55,706 nucleotides of DNA from UBA9732 sp003456855 (GCA_946626785.1 CAMOUY010000003.1:1-55706), one strand, 5' to 3'; positions 33,600 to 41,477 are shown, numbered from the stretch's first letter. Notes: generated by a model from the sequence alone, not told the origin. Numbers and translations are program-made.

Positions 33600-34650
33600 A
33601 ATTGACTGAGAACACCAGGCTCACACTTTTTGTTCTCTTCCAGTAGTAGTTGAGAAGAGGGAAGCGACCATCATGCCAGATGAGTTCAACGGCAATCGAT
33701 CTTCCGTTCATATTGAACCTCTCAAGGCCAAGTGTCACGTCATACTCGTACTCCCAGAACCCACCATCGTCCGATGGGTCCAGGGTGTGCTTTGTCACTC
33801 CGTCCTGGTGAAGTTTTCCGGAGAGGATCAAGAAGGCATTGTTCATGCCGAACGGGTAGGAGAGCGTCAGTTCTCCGGCCAGGATTATGGCCTTGTAGGA
33901 AGGACCATAGTCGCCACGTACCGCATAGGACTCCGGATCTCTCTCGGCATTGGTCTTGCCTCCGGAGGTGATGTTATCAGGTCTGTGTGCAAAGGGAAGC
34001 AGGTAGCTGTTCTTCTGTGGAATCATGAAGGAGATTGCGCCTTCAACATATGGGAAGTCCTTGTTGGAGTAGCCCACGGAGAACTCGAAGGTGTCACGTA
34101 CATACTCTGAGATCTCTGCATCGATGTAGTCCGGATTGCTCTGGATGACTGCGAAGAGGACTTCATCGCCTACATGGCCGGAATAGTGCCTGATTCCGCC
34201 TCTCAGAATGAGGGAGTCAATGATTTTTGATTCCATACCTATGAAGTAGGATCCATCGAAGCCCATGACGTCATTTCCGTGAAGAAGGTAGAACACTCCT
34301 CTGATGTAGGCCTCGATATGGGCCTGAAGCTGCACTTTACCGAAATCGAATTTCAGAGCAGAGAAGCCTCCAGCAGCTTGGAGAAGAAGAAAGGCATCGT
34401 CCTTGCCTTCCTTGTATGTATTGATTAGTGGGAAGTATTCACCAGGCGTGCCATTGAGCTTGTCAAAGCGTATGATGTTGCCCTTCGGATCTGAATCGAG
34501 CAGATAGAATGCACCAAGGTGTGTCTTGGGACTGAACTGGTCGGAGTTCAGAGGCTCGAAGAAACTGGTGTTTGGAGCAAGGGAGAAGGAGAAGGCGAAT
34601 AGGGAGGCTGACATTGTCAGCAGCAGAAGCGGCAGGGCGATTCTTTTCAT
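33598..34650 (-). CDS. DUF1207-like outer-membrane protein B
   Basis: A 350-residue exported protein with signal peptide KRIALPLLLLTMSASLFAFS. The motifs SFFEPLNSDQFSPKTHLGAF and LRGGIRHYSGHVGDEVLFAV fit the DUF1207 pattern (F.PL.AD; H.S.H.GDE), as do SVGYSNKDFPYVEGAISFMI and the final strand VSLVFSVN. The family has no assigned function; the sequence suggests an outer-membrane barrel. RBS CAGGAGT precedes ATG. The gene lies 18 bases after its partner at 34669-35811, giving a two-gene operon with recognisably related proteins. Confidence 0.55.
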   Translation of the reverse strand: MKRIALPLLLLTMSASLFAFSFSLAPNTSFFEPLNSDQFSPKTHLGAFYLLDSDPKGNIIRFDKLNGTPGEYFPLINTYKEGKDDAFLLLQAAGGFSALKFDFGKVQLQAHIEAYIRGVFYLLHGNDVMGFDGSYFIGMESKIIDSLILRGGIRHYSGHVGDEVLFAVIQSNPDYIDAEISEYVRDTFEFSVGYSNKDFPYVEGAISFMIPQKNSYLLPFAHRPDNITSGGKTNAERDPESYAVRGDYGPSYKAIILAGELTLSYPFGMNNAFLILSGKLHQDGVTKHTLDPSDDGGFWEYEYDVTLGLERFNMNGRSIAVELIWHDGRFPLLNYYWKRTKSVSLVFSVN

Positions 34651-34668
34651 TTTGTACTCCTGTTGATA

Positions 34669-35811
34669 CTAGAGTGTGAGGCCTATGCCTACGGAGAAGT
34701 ATTCGACATCCTGGAACCAGTAGTTCAGCAACGGGAAACGGCCCTTGTGGTATCCGAGTTCAACTGCAAACTCCGGAAGCTCCTTGTAGTCCTGGAAGGC
34801 AAAGCCCAGCACGGCGGAGAACTCCTTCTTCCAAGGAAGGTCGGCATTGTAGTCTGCTGTTGCAATGTCTATCTTGCCGTCCTGATGGAGCTGAAGGTCT
34901 AGAGCCGCATAGACGCGTCCTACATTCATGATCGGATACTGAGCCTCAAGCGAGAGGCCTATTCTCCATGCCTTGTAGGAGGCTGGGTAGTGATGGTTAT
35001 CCCTGTCGTCGAAGCCTTCCTGACTCCAGATGTGCTCGGCAGTGTTGGCGTCCTCTGGGGACTCTTCGCTTGATGGCTTTGTGGTCTCCGCCGGGACGTG
35101 GGCTGCAGGTCTGATCCAGGAGTTCGCCATTGGAAGCTCTGCATCGACTGCGAATCTGAGATAACCCTTGAGGTCATAGCTGGCGCCAAGGTACCATGAG
35201 TTGTTCCTTGTGTATTCGGTTATGGTCTTATACTCTGATTCACTGTAGCCTTTTGAGTAGAAATCGTTGAGGATCTCATCTCCCCAATGACCTGAGAAAT
35301 GATGGAAACCTGCACGCAGGGCTATGCTGTCAAGGAGAAGTGCTGAGATTCCGGCACCGTACTGGCCGTCGAAGCCAAGGCAGTCTACTCCACCATAGGC
35401 ACCGAAGACTGTGTTGATTCCTCCATGTATGTAGCCTTCAACTGCTGCGATGTCCTTGTAAGTCAGTCTGAGAATCCCGATGTTGATGCTGCTCTTCAGT
35501 CCCCAGAACTTTGTGTTGTGGGTGTTCGGATCCTTGTATTCAAGCTCCTTGTAGGAAGGGCTTCCACCATTGTCTGCAGAGACCAGAATGGTGTTTGCCA
35601 CGTTGCCTTCCGTCTTTGGCGCAATCATGTAGTTGAAACGAAAGGTGTTAGCGAAGGGATAAGCCAGGCTTTCCTTGTAAAGAGGGTCCACCGGGGCGAA
35701 ATCAAGGCGAAAATCATCGGTCTTTCCAAAATTGATTGTTGAGAAAGCCGAGGAGATTGAGATTGTCAGCAAAAGGAACAATCCCAGCAAGGTCTTGAAC
35801 GTTTTTTCCAT
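34669..35811 (-). CDS. DUF1207-like outer-membrane protein A
   Basis: A 380-residue exported protein, paralog of the neighbouring gene. Signal segment TLLGLFLLLTISISSAFSTI; FDFAPVD-like start (RLDFAPVDPLYKESLAYPF); CLGFDGQYGAGISALLLDSI and ALRAGFHHFSGHWGDEILND contain the H.SGH.GDE motif; ELGYHKGRFPLLNYWFQDVE is shared with protein B. Final strand VGIGLTL. ATG 35811 has no Shine-Dalgarno but TTGTAT-17-TAAAAT ends 6 bases upstream, so initiation may be leaderless. Function unknown. Confidence 0.55.
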   Translation of the reverse strand: MEKTFKTLLGLFLLLTISISSAFSTINFGKTDDFRLDFAPVDPLYKESLAYPFANTFRFNYMIAPKTEGNVANTILVSADNGGSPSYKELEYKDPNTHNTKFWGLKSSINIGILRLTYKDIAAVEGYIHGGINTVFGAYGGVDCLGFDGQYGAGISALLLDSIALRAGFHHFSGHWGDEILNDFYSKGYSESEYKTITEYTRNNSWYLGASYDLKGYLRFAVDAELPMANSWIRPAAHVPAETTKPSSEESPEDANTAEHIWSQEGFDDRDNHHYPASYKAWRIGLSLEAQYPIMNVGRVYAALDLQLHQDGKIDIATADYNADLPWKKEFSAVLGFAFQDYKELPEFAVELGYHKGRFPLLNYWFQDVEYFSVGIGLTL

Positions 35812-35817
35812 AATTGA

Positions 35818-35846
35818 ATTTTAACAATGGTTCTCATCAAATACAA
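35818..35846 (-). promoter_or_regulatory. Candidate leaderless promoter of the DUF1207-like operon
   Basis: Minus strand TTGTAT (35846-35841), 17-base spacer, TAAAAT (35823-35818), then 6 bases (TCAATT) to ATG 35811. No Shine-Dalgarno. Confidence 0.5.
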
Positions 35847-35901
35847 CTATAAAGGCTGTACCCGTTTGAATGCAGCCTTGAAGTTTTTGAAATGATTGGA
35901 A

Positions 35902-37185
35902 TCACTTGCCTGTCATGTTCTCGAAGAACTTGACTCCGATGTCGCTTCTGTGCCATGAGCCGTCGAAGCTGACAAGGTCGATTGCATTGTAGGCCTTCGA
36001 GTTGGCCATCATGATGTTCTTGTCTACTCCGACGATTGTCGCTGCTCTTCCACCTGTGGTGTAGATTCCGTCCTCACGGCTCTCTACAGCACCGAAGAAC
36101 AGCAGTGTTCCGTTGTCTATCGCGTTGCTCATGTAGTGAGGTGGGATTTCGTTGAGCTTCTGTCCGACCTTTGTGTCCTCCGGGTATCCATCGGAGGCGA
36201 TCACGACAGCGACTGCACTCTTTCCGTTGAGCTCTCTCTTGATGTCCTTGAGTGTGTTGTCCTTCATTGCCATCATGAGCCCGCAGAGGTCGTTCTTGAT
36301 GATTGCGACCATTGCCTGTGTGGCAGGGTCGTTCAGACGTACGTGGTAGTCAAGGAGAACAGGTCCCTTGTCCGTGACGGTGATTGAGAATGTGAGGATT
36401 CCCTTGTAGAAGAGGTTCTCCTCAACGAGACCCTTGAAGGTCGGCATGACGATTCTGCTTTTGATGAGCTCTCTGATCTCTGGCTCGACTGGCAGCGGGC
36501 AGACGGCACCCATACCACCTGTAGGGATTCCTGTTCCCTTGTCGGTGTGCTCGCGCTTAGTGTATTCGTAGCAGGATGGGAGGCGGAAGAAGCCCTCGTT
36601 GTCCAGGAGGATGGAGATTGTTGCATGCTTGCCGTCGATATAGTCCTCCACGACGACATCACCTTTCGCAAGAAGCTTCTTACTGTAATCGAAGAGGGTC
36701 TTCGTGTCGCAGGAGCTGATCATGACCCTTGAAGGGGACAGCCCGTTCGGCTTGATTGTAAACGGCTTGCCGGTGTTCTTCTCCAAAAATGCCTTGAGAG
36801 CCTTCTCATCACTGAAGATGTGATAGTCAGGAATCGGGATTCCATGGCGTGTTGCGAATTCACGGGAGAACCTTCTGTCGTTCTCGATCTTGATTGCATA
36901 ACCTGGAGCACCAAAGGTGTCGATTCCATTGGCGTTCAGATGGTCGATCACTCCGGTCTGGAGAGGGCCTTCCGTTCCAATGAATACGAAATCGATTCCG
37001 TACTTCTTGCATGCTGCCAGAACCTGATCCTTGTCGGACGGATCGACGTCAGGAAGATTCACGGCAAAGCTTGCCGTTCCTGGGTTGCTTGGGGCAACAT
37101 AAAGACCTTCGATGAACTTGCTCTTTGAAAACCACCATGCTATAGCATGATCTTTGGCACCAGAGCCTAAAACGAGTACTTTCAT
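35902..37185 (-). CDS. purD: PurD-like phosphoribosylamine-glycine ligase (divergent)
   Basis: An ATP-grasp enzyme of about family length (427 residues) in the purine pathway. MKVLVLGSGAKDHAIAWWFS, VAPSNPGTA, VFIGTEGPLQTGVIDHLNAN, ENDRRFSREFATRHGIPIPD, TGGMGAVCPLP, KGILTFSITVTDKGPVLLDYHVRLNDPATQ and TTGGRAATIVGVD correspond to PurD landmarks. The GxxG loop that is usually KADGLAAGKG reads KPNGLSPSRV, and N-terminal GxGGREHA reads GSGAKDHA, so ATP handling may differ. ATG 37185 has GGAGAG as RBS. No other pur genes nearby; read as PurD with caution. Confidence 0.75.
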   Translation of the reverse strand: MKVLVLGSGAKDHAIAWWFSKSKFIEGLYVAPSNPGTASFAVNLPDVDPSDKDQVLAACKKYGIDFVFIGTEGPLQTGVIDHLNANGIDTFGAPGYAIKIENDRRFSREFATRHGIPIPDYHIFSDEKALKAFLEKNTGKPFTIKPNGLSPSRVMISSCDTKTLFDYSKKLLAKGDVVVEDYIDGKHATISILLDNEGFFRLPSCYEYTKREHTDKGTGIPTGGMGAVCPLPVEPEIRELIKSRIVMPTFKGLVEENLFYKGILTFSITVTDKGPVLLDYHVRLNDPATQAMVAIIKNDLCGLMMAMKDNTLKDIKRELNGKSAVAVVIASDGYPEDTKVGQKLNEIPPHYMSNAIDNGTLLFFGAVESREDGIYTTGGRAATIVGVDKNIMMANSKAYNAIDLVSFDGSWHRSDIGVKFFENMTGK

Positions 37186-37231
37186 CCCACAACTCTCCAA
37201 TTGTTCTAGTTCGTAAAAAATACCATTTTCT

Positions 37232-37258
37232 AGGCCTCTAGGTCAATGTTAGAGGCCT
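37232..37258. repeat. Inverted repeat upstream of purD
   Basis: AGGCCTCTA (37232-37240) and TAGAGGCCT (37250-37258) pair over 9 bp around a 9-base loop, 47 bases upstream of the purD start. No T tract follows on either strand, so it may be an operator or an mRNA structure. No known purine riboswitch features are seen. Confidence 0.4.
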
Positions 37259-37373
37259 GCCTGCACGCGTTTAATAGCTTCTATTTATACATTATTGAGG
37301 GGTGGTGTCGAAATAAATATTTACTTAAAAAAGAGCTATATCATGCCAATGAACAGATTTTCATAATGCAAAC

Positions 37374-37402
37374 TTGACGGCTGATGAAACCCGTGGTAGT
37401 TT
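37374..37402 (+). promoter_or_regulatory. Candidate promoter of tatD-dusB
   Basis: TTGACG (37374-37379), 17-base spacer, TAGTTT (37397-37402), 53 bases before ATG 37456. The -10 match is moderate. Confidence 0.45.
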
Positions 37403-37455
37403 ATTCATTAGCGCGATTCGCGCACAAGAAATCCAACGACATAGGAAGTGACTCT

Positions 37456-38232
37456 ATGCGCTATTTTGATACACATTGCCATTTAGGCCTTATACACGAA
37501 GATCAGCTCGAACAACTCCTTGCGGTTCAGTATGCAAAGAGGGTCGGCGTCTCACATATCGTCTCCATCTGCAACAGCCTCACGGACTTCGAGGTCATCT
37601 ACAACAACCTCAAGAGCGCAAAGAACGTTTTCCATGCCGTTGGAGTCTCCCCGACCGAGAGCGGAAACAAGATCTCTGGCTGGGAGACGAAGATCCAGCA
37701 GTTCCTGAAGCTTGACCGCATCGTCGCCATCGGAGAGACAGGTCTGGACTACGGCAAGTACAAGCAGTACCAGGACGTCCAGGTGGATATGTTCCTCAAG
37801 CACCTTGAGATTGCAAGAAGGGCTCATCTTCCTGTCATCATCCACAACAGAGAGGCCGGAGAGCACATCCTGGACATCCTGAAGCACAACATCCCGGAGG
37901 AGGGAGCGATCTTCCATTGCTACTCAGAGGACTGGGACTATGCCTTCAGAGCCATGGAGATGCCTGTCTACTTCTCGTTCGCAGGAAACATCACCTACAA
38001 GAACGTCAGAAAGCTGACGGACACTGTGCGCAACCTTCCTGAGAACAGGATCCTCATCGAGAGCGAGGCCCCGTTCATGGTCCCTGCAAAGTACTCCAAG
38101 CGCAGAAACAAGCCGGAGTACCTGCCTGAGACAGCACATGCTATCGCCTCAATCAAGGGGATCCCTCTTGAGGAGATGTCCGAGATTCTCTATCAGAACA
38201 GTCTGAACGCCTTCCATCTCGAAGAGGTGTGA
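37456..38232 (+). CDS. TatD-family metal-dependent hydrolase
   Basis: A 258-residue TIM-barrel hydrolase; TatD proteins are Mg-dependent 3'-5' exonucleases involved in DNA/RNA quality. Metal motifs: MRYFDTHCHLGLI (HxH), VAIGETGLDYGKYKQYQDVQ (Glu), LPVIIHNREAGE (His) and AIFHCYSEDWDY (His). The late Asp of the family's ETDxPYL box reads IESEAPFMVPAKYSKRRNKP here, an Asp-to-Glu change. ATG 37456 is chosen over an upstream ATG at 37384 because AGGAAGTGAC precedes it and the family starts M.(F/Y)DTHCH. Stop overlaps the dusB GTG start. Confidence 0.88.
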   Translation: MRYFDTHCHLGLIHEDQLEQLLAVQYAKRVGVSHIVSICNSLTDFEVIYNNLKSAKNVFHAVGVSPTESGNKISGWETKIQQFLKLDRIVAIGETGLDYGKYKQYQDVQVDMFLKHLEIARRAHLPVIIHNREAGEHILDILKHNIPEEGAIFHCYSEDWDYAFRAMEMPVYFSFAGNITYKNVRKLTDTVRNLPENRILIESEAPFMVPAKYSKRRNKPEYLPETAHAIASIKGIPLEEMSEILYQNSLNAFHLEEV

Positions 38233-39209
38233 CCTTGTCCAATCTTCTCCATAGCGTCTCAATAGGGAATGTAGCGCTTTCCTCCAATCTTTTCCTTGCG
38301 CCTCTTGCCGGATACACCGACAAGGTGTACCGCAGCATCTGCCTCAGGCACGGTGCCGCCTTGGCATACACCGAGATGGTCTCGAGTGAGGGCGTTGCAC
38401 GCAAAAGCGAGAAGACTGTGGTCCTGATGGAGCGAGGAGAGGGTGAGAATAACCTTGCAGTCCAGCTCTTCATGCCTGATGCTGACACCGCAAAGCGCTC
38501 AATTGAAGGAGTGATGGCCTATAATCCAACAATCATCGATATTAATTGCGGTTGTCCTGTACCTAAGGTCACCAAAACAGGTGCTGGAAGCTCCCTTCTG
38601 ACCCATCCGAAGACCATTTATGAGATAGTTAGGACCCTTGTGGAGGGTACAAACCTGCCTGTGACGGTCAAGATCCGTACCGGTTGGGACACGAACAGCC
38701 TGAACTATCTTGAATCCGCAGGCTACGCCTTCGAGGCCGGTGCCAGTGCGGTGTGCATGCACGCCAGGACCCGCAGCCAGCTCTACATGCCTACGGCACA
38801 CTGGGAGCTTCTTAAGGACCTGAAGGAGCATTTCCCTGACAAGATGATAATCGGCTCCGGTGATCTGTTCACCGCACAGGACGGGGTGAACATGCTGGAG
38901 AGCACAGGGATCGATGCAATCTCCTTTGCACGCGGTGCAATAGGGAACCCCTTCATATTCGAGCAGGCCAAGGCACTTCTGAAAGGAGAGACTCCACGTG
39001 AGATATCGCTTCAGGAGAAGAAGGATGCCATAATGGAGCACCTCAGGGGCCTTGTGGATTTCCTGGGCGAGAACACCGCCTGCCGCGAGATGCGAAAGCA
39101 TGTCTGCGCCTATCTGAAGGGCATCCCGAACAGCGCCAAGGTGCGACAGATGGCCACCAGCGCACTGACTGTCGCGGACTATGAGGAGGCTCTGGCTCAA
39201 CTTAGGTAG
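38229..39209 (+). CDS. dusB: tRNA-dihydrouridine synthase, DusB type
   Basis: A 326-residue flavoenzyme that reduces uridines in tRNA D-loops. Motifs: LFLAPLAGYTDKVYRSICLRHG, YTEMVSSEG, IDINCGCPVPKVTKTGAGSS with the catalytic Cys, PVTVKIRTGWD, MHARTRSQLYMPTAHWELL, IIGSGDLFTAQDG and ISFARGAIGNPFIFEQA. Start is GTG 38229, overlapping the TatD stop by four bases (GTGA); a TTG at 38235 is an alternative. It is followed by tRNA-Val 76 bases later, with a separate promoter, fitting a tRNA-maturation neighbourhood. Confidence 0.92.
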   Translation: MTLSNLLHSVSIGNVALSSNLFLAPLAGYTDKVYRSICLRHGAALAYTEMVSSEGVARKSEKTVVLMERGEGENNLAVQLFMPDADTAKRSIEGVMAYNPTIIDINCGCPVPKVTKTGAGSSLLTHPKTIYEIVRTLVEGTNLPVTVKIRTGWDTNSLNYLESAGYAFEAGASAVCMHARTRSQLYMPTAHWELLKDLKEHFPDKMIIGSGDLFTAQDGVNMLESTGIDAISFARGAIGNPFIFEQAKALLKGETPREISLQEKKDAIMEHLRGLVDFLGENTACREMRKHVCAYLKGIPNSAKVRQMATSALTVADYEEALAQLR

Positions 39210-39246
39210 GAAAAGGCGAGGCGAGAAAACTTTCGGACTAAAGTAC

Positions 39247-39274
39247 TGGACAGTTTTTTCAAATCGTGCATAAT
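39247..39274 (+). promoter_or_regulatory. Candidate promoter of the tRNA-Val gene
   Basis: TGGACA (39247-39252), 16-base spacer, CATAAT (39269-39274), 11 bases before the mature 5' end of the tRNA. Fits a vegetative promoter with a short leader. Confidence 0.55.
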
Positions 39275-39285
39275 AGTAATGCAAT

Positions 39286-39357
39286 GCACGGCTAACTCAG
39301 CGGGAGAGTGCCACCTTGACGTGGTGGAGGTCGAGGGTTCAAACCCCCCGCCGTGTA
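39286..39357 (+). tRNA. tRNA-Val (anticodon GAC)
   Basis: Cloverleaf: acceptor GCACGGC/GCCGTGT (7 bp with a G-T end pair), D stem ACTC/GAGT, anticodon stem CCACC/GGTGG with loop TTGACGT (anticodon GAC at 39318-39320), T stem GAGGG/CCCCC with one A-C mismatch around TTCAAAC. Discriminator A, no encoded CCA. A long hairpin follows directly. Confidence 0.95.
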
Positions 39358-39397
39358 AACGAAGAAGGCAACCTGAAAAGGCTGCCTTCTTTCGTTT
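39358..39397 (+). terminator. Terminator of the tRNA-Val gene
   Basis: AACGAA-GAAGGCA pairs with TGCCTTC-T-TTCGTT (13 bp with a one-base bulge) around a loop CCTGAAAAGG region, ending in CGTTT. The stem reaches to the base after the tRNA discriminator. Confidence 0.8.
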
Positions 39398-39424
39398 AGG
39401 CACAATGGGGTTTGAAGGCTCTTG

Positions 39425-39847
39425 CTAAGAAATGGGGGATTCATAGACAACCCTGTTCTTAGGATGCCTTCTGGTAGCCTCCCAGATCTTGAGGAAGAAA
39501 TACTCGTCATCCCTGATTCCGTAGGATTGCCTCCGGATGTTCTTGATCAGACAGTTCGTTCCTTCCAAAGGACCGTTTGAAAGGCCGTATGTGCGGCATT
39601 CCCATCTTGTGTATTGGACATTCAAATCGATTCTGAAGCTGCCGAAACCCATGTGCTTGAGTCTGATTCCTCGAGGCCCTTTGGACACGATGTCCATGTA
39701 GCCGTAGCATGGGCAGCGTTACGGCCGCTGCTCAACAAGCCTCCCTTGTATCGTGAATAACTTCAGATCCCCGCAAATCTCCAAAGTGGGTTCGGAATTG
39801 ACCTCAAACTGTTTGATTTCGAGTGGCGTTCTGCTATATTTGTTCAT
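39425..39847 (-). pseudogene. Decayed ISL3-type transposase with internal stop and deletion
   Basis: Reading on the minus strand from ATG 39847: MNKYSRTPLEIKQFEVNSEP, then a TAA stop at 39721-39719, then the same frame continues RCPCYGYMDIVSKGPRG and IRLKHMGFGSFRIDLNVQYT, which is the ISL3 N-terminal zinc-finger region (CPCCG changed to CPCYG). It then jumps straight into the C-terminal part of the family, YGLSNGPLEGTNCLIKNIRRQSYG, and ends VVYESPIS. The roughly 250-residue middle with the DDE catalytic core is missing. It is therefore an inactive remnant. It lies next to the tRNA-Val terminator. Confidence 0.75.
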
Positions 39848-39909
39848 GGCGGAATCTTCTGTTGTGATTGTGTTTGGCGATTCAATTCTACAACAGTTTC
39901 CGCCTTTTT
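39848..39909 (+). repeat. Long hairpin at the edge of the transposase remnant
   Basis: GGCGGAA (39848-39854) with CTGTTGT (39859-39865) pair with ACAACAG (39890-39896) and TTCCGCC (39898-39904), followed by TTTTT. It begins directly upstream of the transposase start codon; such structures guard IS elements from outside transcription or form part of their ends. Confidence 0.5.
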
Positions 39910-40207
39910 CTATTTCATATGCTTTCCATCATCCCCCAGTTTTGTGCATGGACCTTAAAAAGCATGAGGACAAAGAAAATCGCCAGGAGCATTGACGAGC
40001 CTACCTGACGATTAACTTCGTTACTGGTAGAAGTCAGGCCAACCGCTTCAGGCAGCCCTCTTCTATGTAAATAGTAATCACGGAAAGTCTTTTTGTCAAA
40101 TCGAATAAGCTTATAAATCTGGTCTCTGGCAGGATGCATTGAGTTCTGATTTTTGTTGCTAAACAGCAAAATTGTCGTTAGGCTTCTTGTTGGAAAGGAG
40201 AGGCGTC
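39910..40207. other. Gene-free stretch between IS remnant and the M20 peptidase
   Basis: No gene is supported here. A minus-strand open frame of about 80 codons exists but has no family resemblance. The AT-rich 3' part must contain the promoter of the peptidase gene, whose AAGGAGAGG ribosome binding site is at 40194-40202. Possible leftover DNA from the IS insertion; no clear terminal repeat was found. Confidence 0.5.
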
Positions 40208-41356
40208 ATGGCATTAACAGTACAGATGGAGAAGTACCTGATCGACTCGCATCAGGATGCAAAGGACATTGTCAGAGAGCTTTGCAAGATTCCTGCACCG
40301 AGTCATCACGAGGAGAACAGAGCCAGATGGTGCGAAGAGTGGTTCAAAAGCGCAGGTGGCCAGAAGGTCTATGTTGACGAAGCCTTGAACGCAGTGTGTG
40401 AGTACAACGTGACAGAGGACAATGACCTTGTCGTGTTCATGGCACACATCGACACCGTATTCCCTGACACAGAACCCATGCCGTTTATAGAGAAGGACGG
40501 CCTCTTCTACAGCCCGGGCGTCACTGACGACACAGGAAACCTTGCAAGCCTCCTCATTGCAGAGCGCTACATCCTAAAAAACAGCGTTCCAACCACCTGT
40601 GGAATGGTCTTTGTGGCCAATTCCTGCGAGGAGGGCCTTGGAAACCTCAAGGGAAGCAGGGCAATAGTCTCAAGATACGGGAAACGCATCAAGGAGTTCA
40701 TCACAGTGGACGGAACGAACCTTTCAAGGATTGTAAATGGTGCAGTGGGGTCCCATAGATACAGAATCACCGTGAAAACTGAGGGTGGACACTCATATGG
40801 GGCCTTCGGAAACAGAAACGCCATTGCCTGTCTCTCTTCAATGATAAACACTTTGTACACAGTCAAGGTGCCGGTGGACGGCGATTCCAAGACAACCTAC
40901 AACGTCGGGGTCATCTCCGGTGGAACAAGTGTGAACACAATAGCGCAGGACGCCGAGATGCTCTACGAGTACCGCTCGACAAGCAGAAAGTGCCTTTCCG
41001 AGATGGAGAACATGCTTAACAAGGTCATTGAGGCCTACAGGGCAACGGGAATTGAGGTTGAGGTCGAAAGGATAGGTGACAGGCCATGCACCGGAGAGCT
41101 TGACAAGGATGCCCATGAAAGGCTCATAGAGAAGGCCAGGGTCTCGATAAAGAGGGTCCTTGGCAAGGACGCCTATCTTTCTTACAGCTCCACAGATGCC
41201 AACACTCCGCTTTCACAGGGGATCCCTGCAATCTGCATGGGTGGTGCCGTGGGTGGAAGATGCCATACAAGGGAGGAGTGGCTGGATCCGGAGAGTCTTC
41301 TTGACGGCTCAAGGCTGCTTCTGGACTTCATGACCAACTATTTTGCAGCGGTTTGA
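40208..41356 (+). CDS. M20-family metallopeptidase (di/tripeptidase-like)
   Basis: A 382-residue zinc aminopeptidase-type hydrolase. Metal and catalytic motifs: VVFMAHIDTVFPDTEPM (HxD), YSPGVTDDTGNLASLLIAER (Asp ligand), FVANSCEEGLGNLKGSRAIV (catalytic Glu and ligand Glu), TVDGTNLSRIVNGAVGS, then the dimerisation domain (GGHSYGAFGNRNAIACLSSM), and GGAVGGRCHTREEWLDPESL with the last His ligand. Start at ATG 40208 from AAGGAGAGG spaced 5 bases. It lies 1.3 kb from the divergent peptide-transport operon, fitting intracellular peptide breakdown. Substrate length cannot be fixed from sequence. Confidence 0.85.
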   Translation: MALTVQMEKYLIDSHQDAKDIVRELCKIPAPSHHEENRARWCEEWFKSAGGQKVYVDEALNAVCEYNVTEDNDLVVFMAHIDTVFPDTEPMPFIEKDGLFYSPGVTDDTGNLASLLIAERYILKNSVPTTCGMVFVANSCEEGLGNLKGSRAIVSRYGKRIKEFITVDGTNLSRIVNGAVGSHRYRITVKTEGGHSYGAFGNRNAIACLSSMINTLYTVKVPVDGDSKTTYNVGVISGGTSVNTIAQDAEMLYEYRSTSRKCLSEMENMLNKVIEAYRATGIEVEVERIGDRPCTGELDKDAHERLIEKARVSIKRVLGKDAYLSYSSTDANTPLSQGIPAICMGGAVGGRCHTREEWLDPESLLDGSRLLLDFMTNYFAAV

Positions 41357-41442
41357 AAAAGCAACTTAAAAACCAAAAATTTTTGATTTAAGTTTAAAAA
41401 GCAACTTGAATCTCAAAAAATGTCGAATCAGGTTGCTTTTTT
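41356..41442 (+). terminator. Terminator of the M20 gene with a duplicated 5' arm
   Basis: AAAAAGCAACTTGA (41396-41409) pairs with TCAGGTTGCTTTTT (41428-41441). A second copy of AAAAAGCAACTT at 41356-41367 can pair with the same 3' arm, so two alternative hairpins share one right arm. The 3' arm ends in six T. Confidence 0.75.
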
Positions 41443-41477
41443 GAGTTATGTAGACATGAAGGTTTGCGAGAAAAAGA

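Noticed and set aside
37186..37455. Purine riboswitch in front of the purD-like gene
   Set aside because: Only a simple 9-bp inverted repeat is present; the conserved loops of the guanine, adenine or PreQ1 classes are not seen.
39915..40169. 84-codon minus-strand frame between the IS remnant and the peptidase
   Set aside because: No family resemblance, no ribosome binding site and no conserved context; noted as gene-free.
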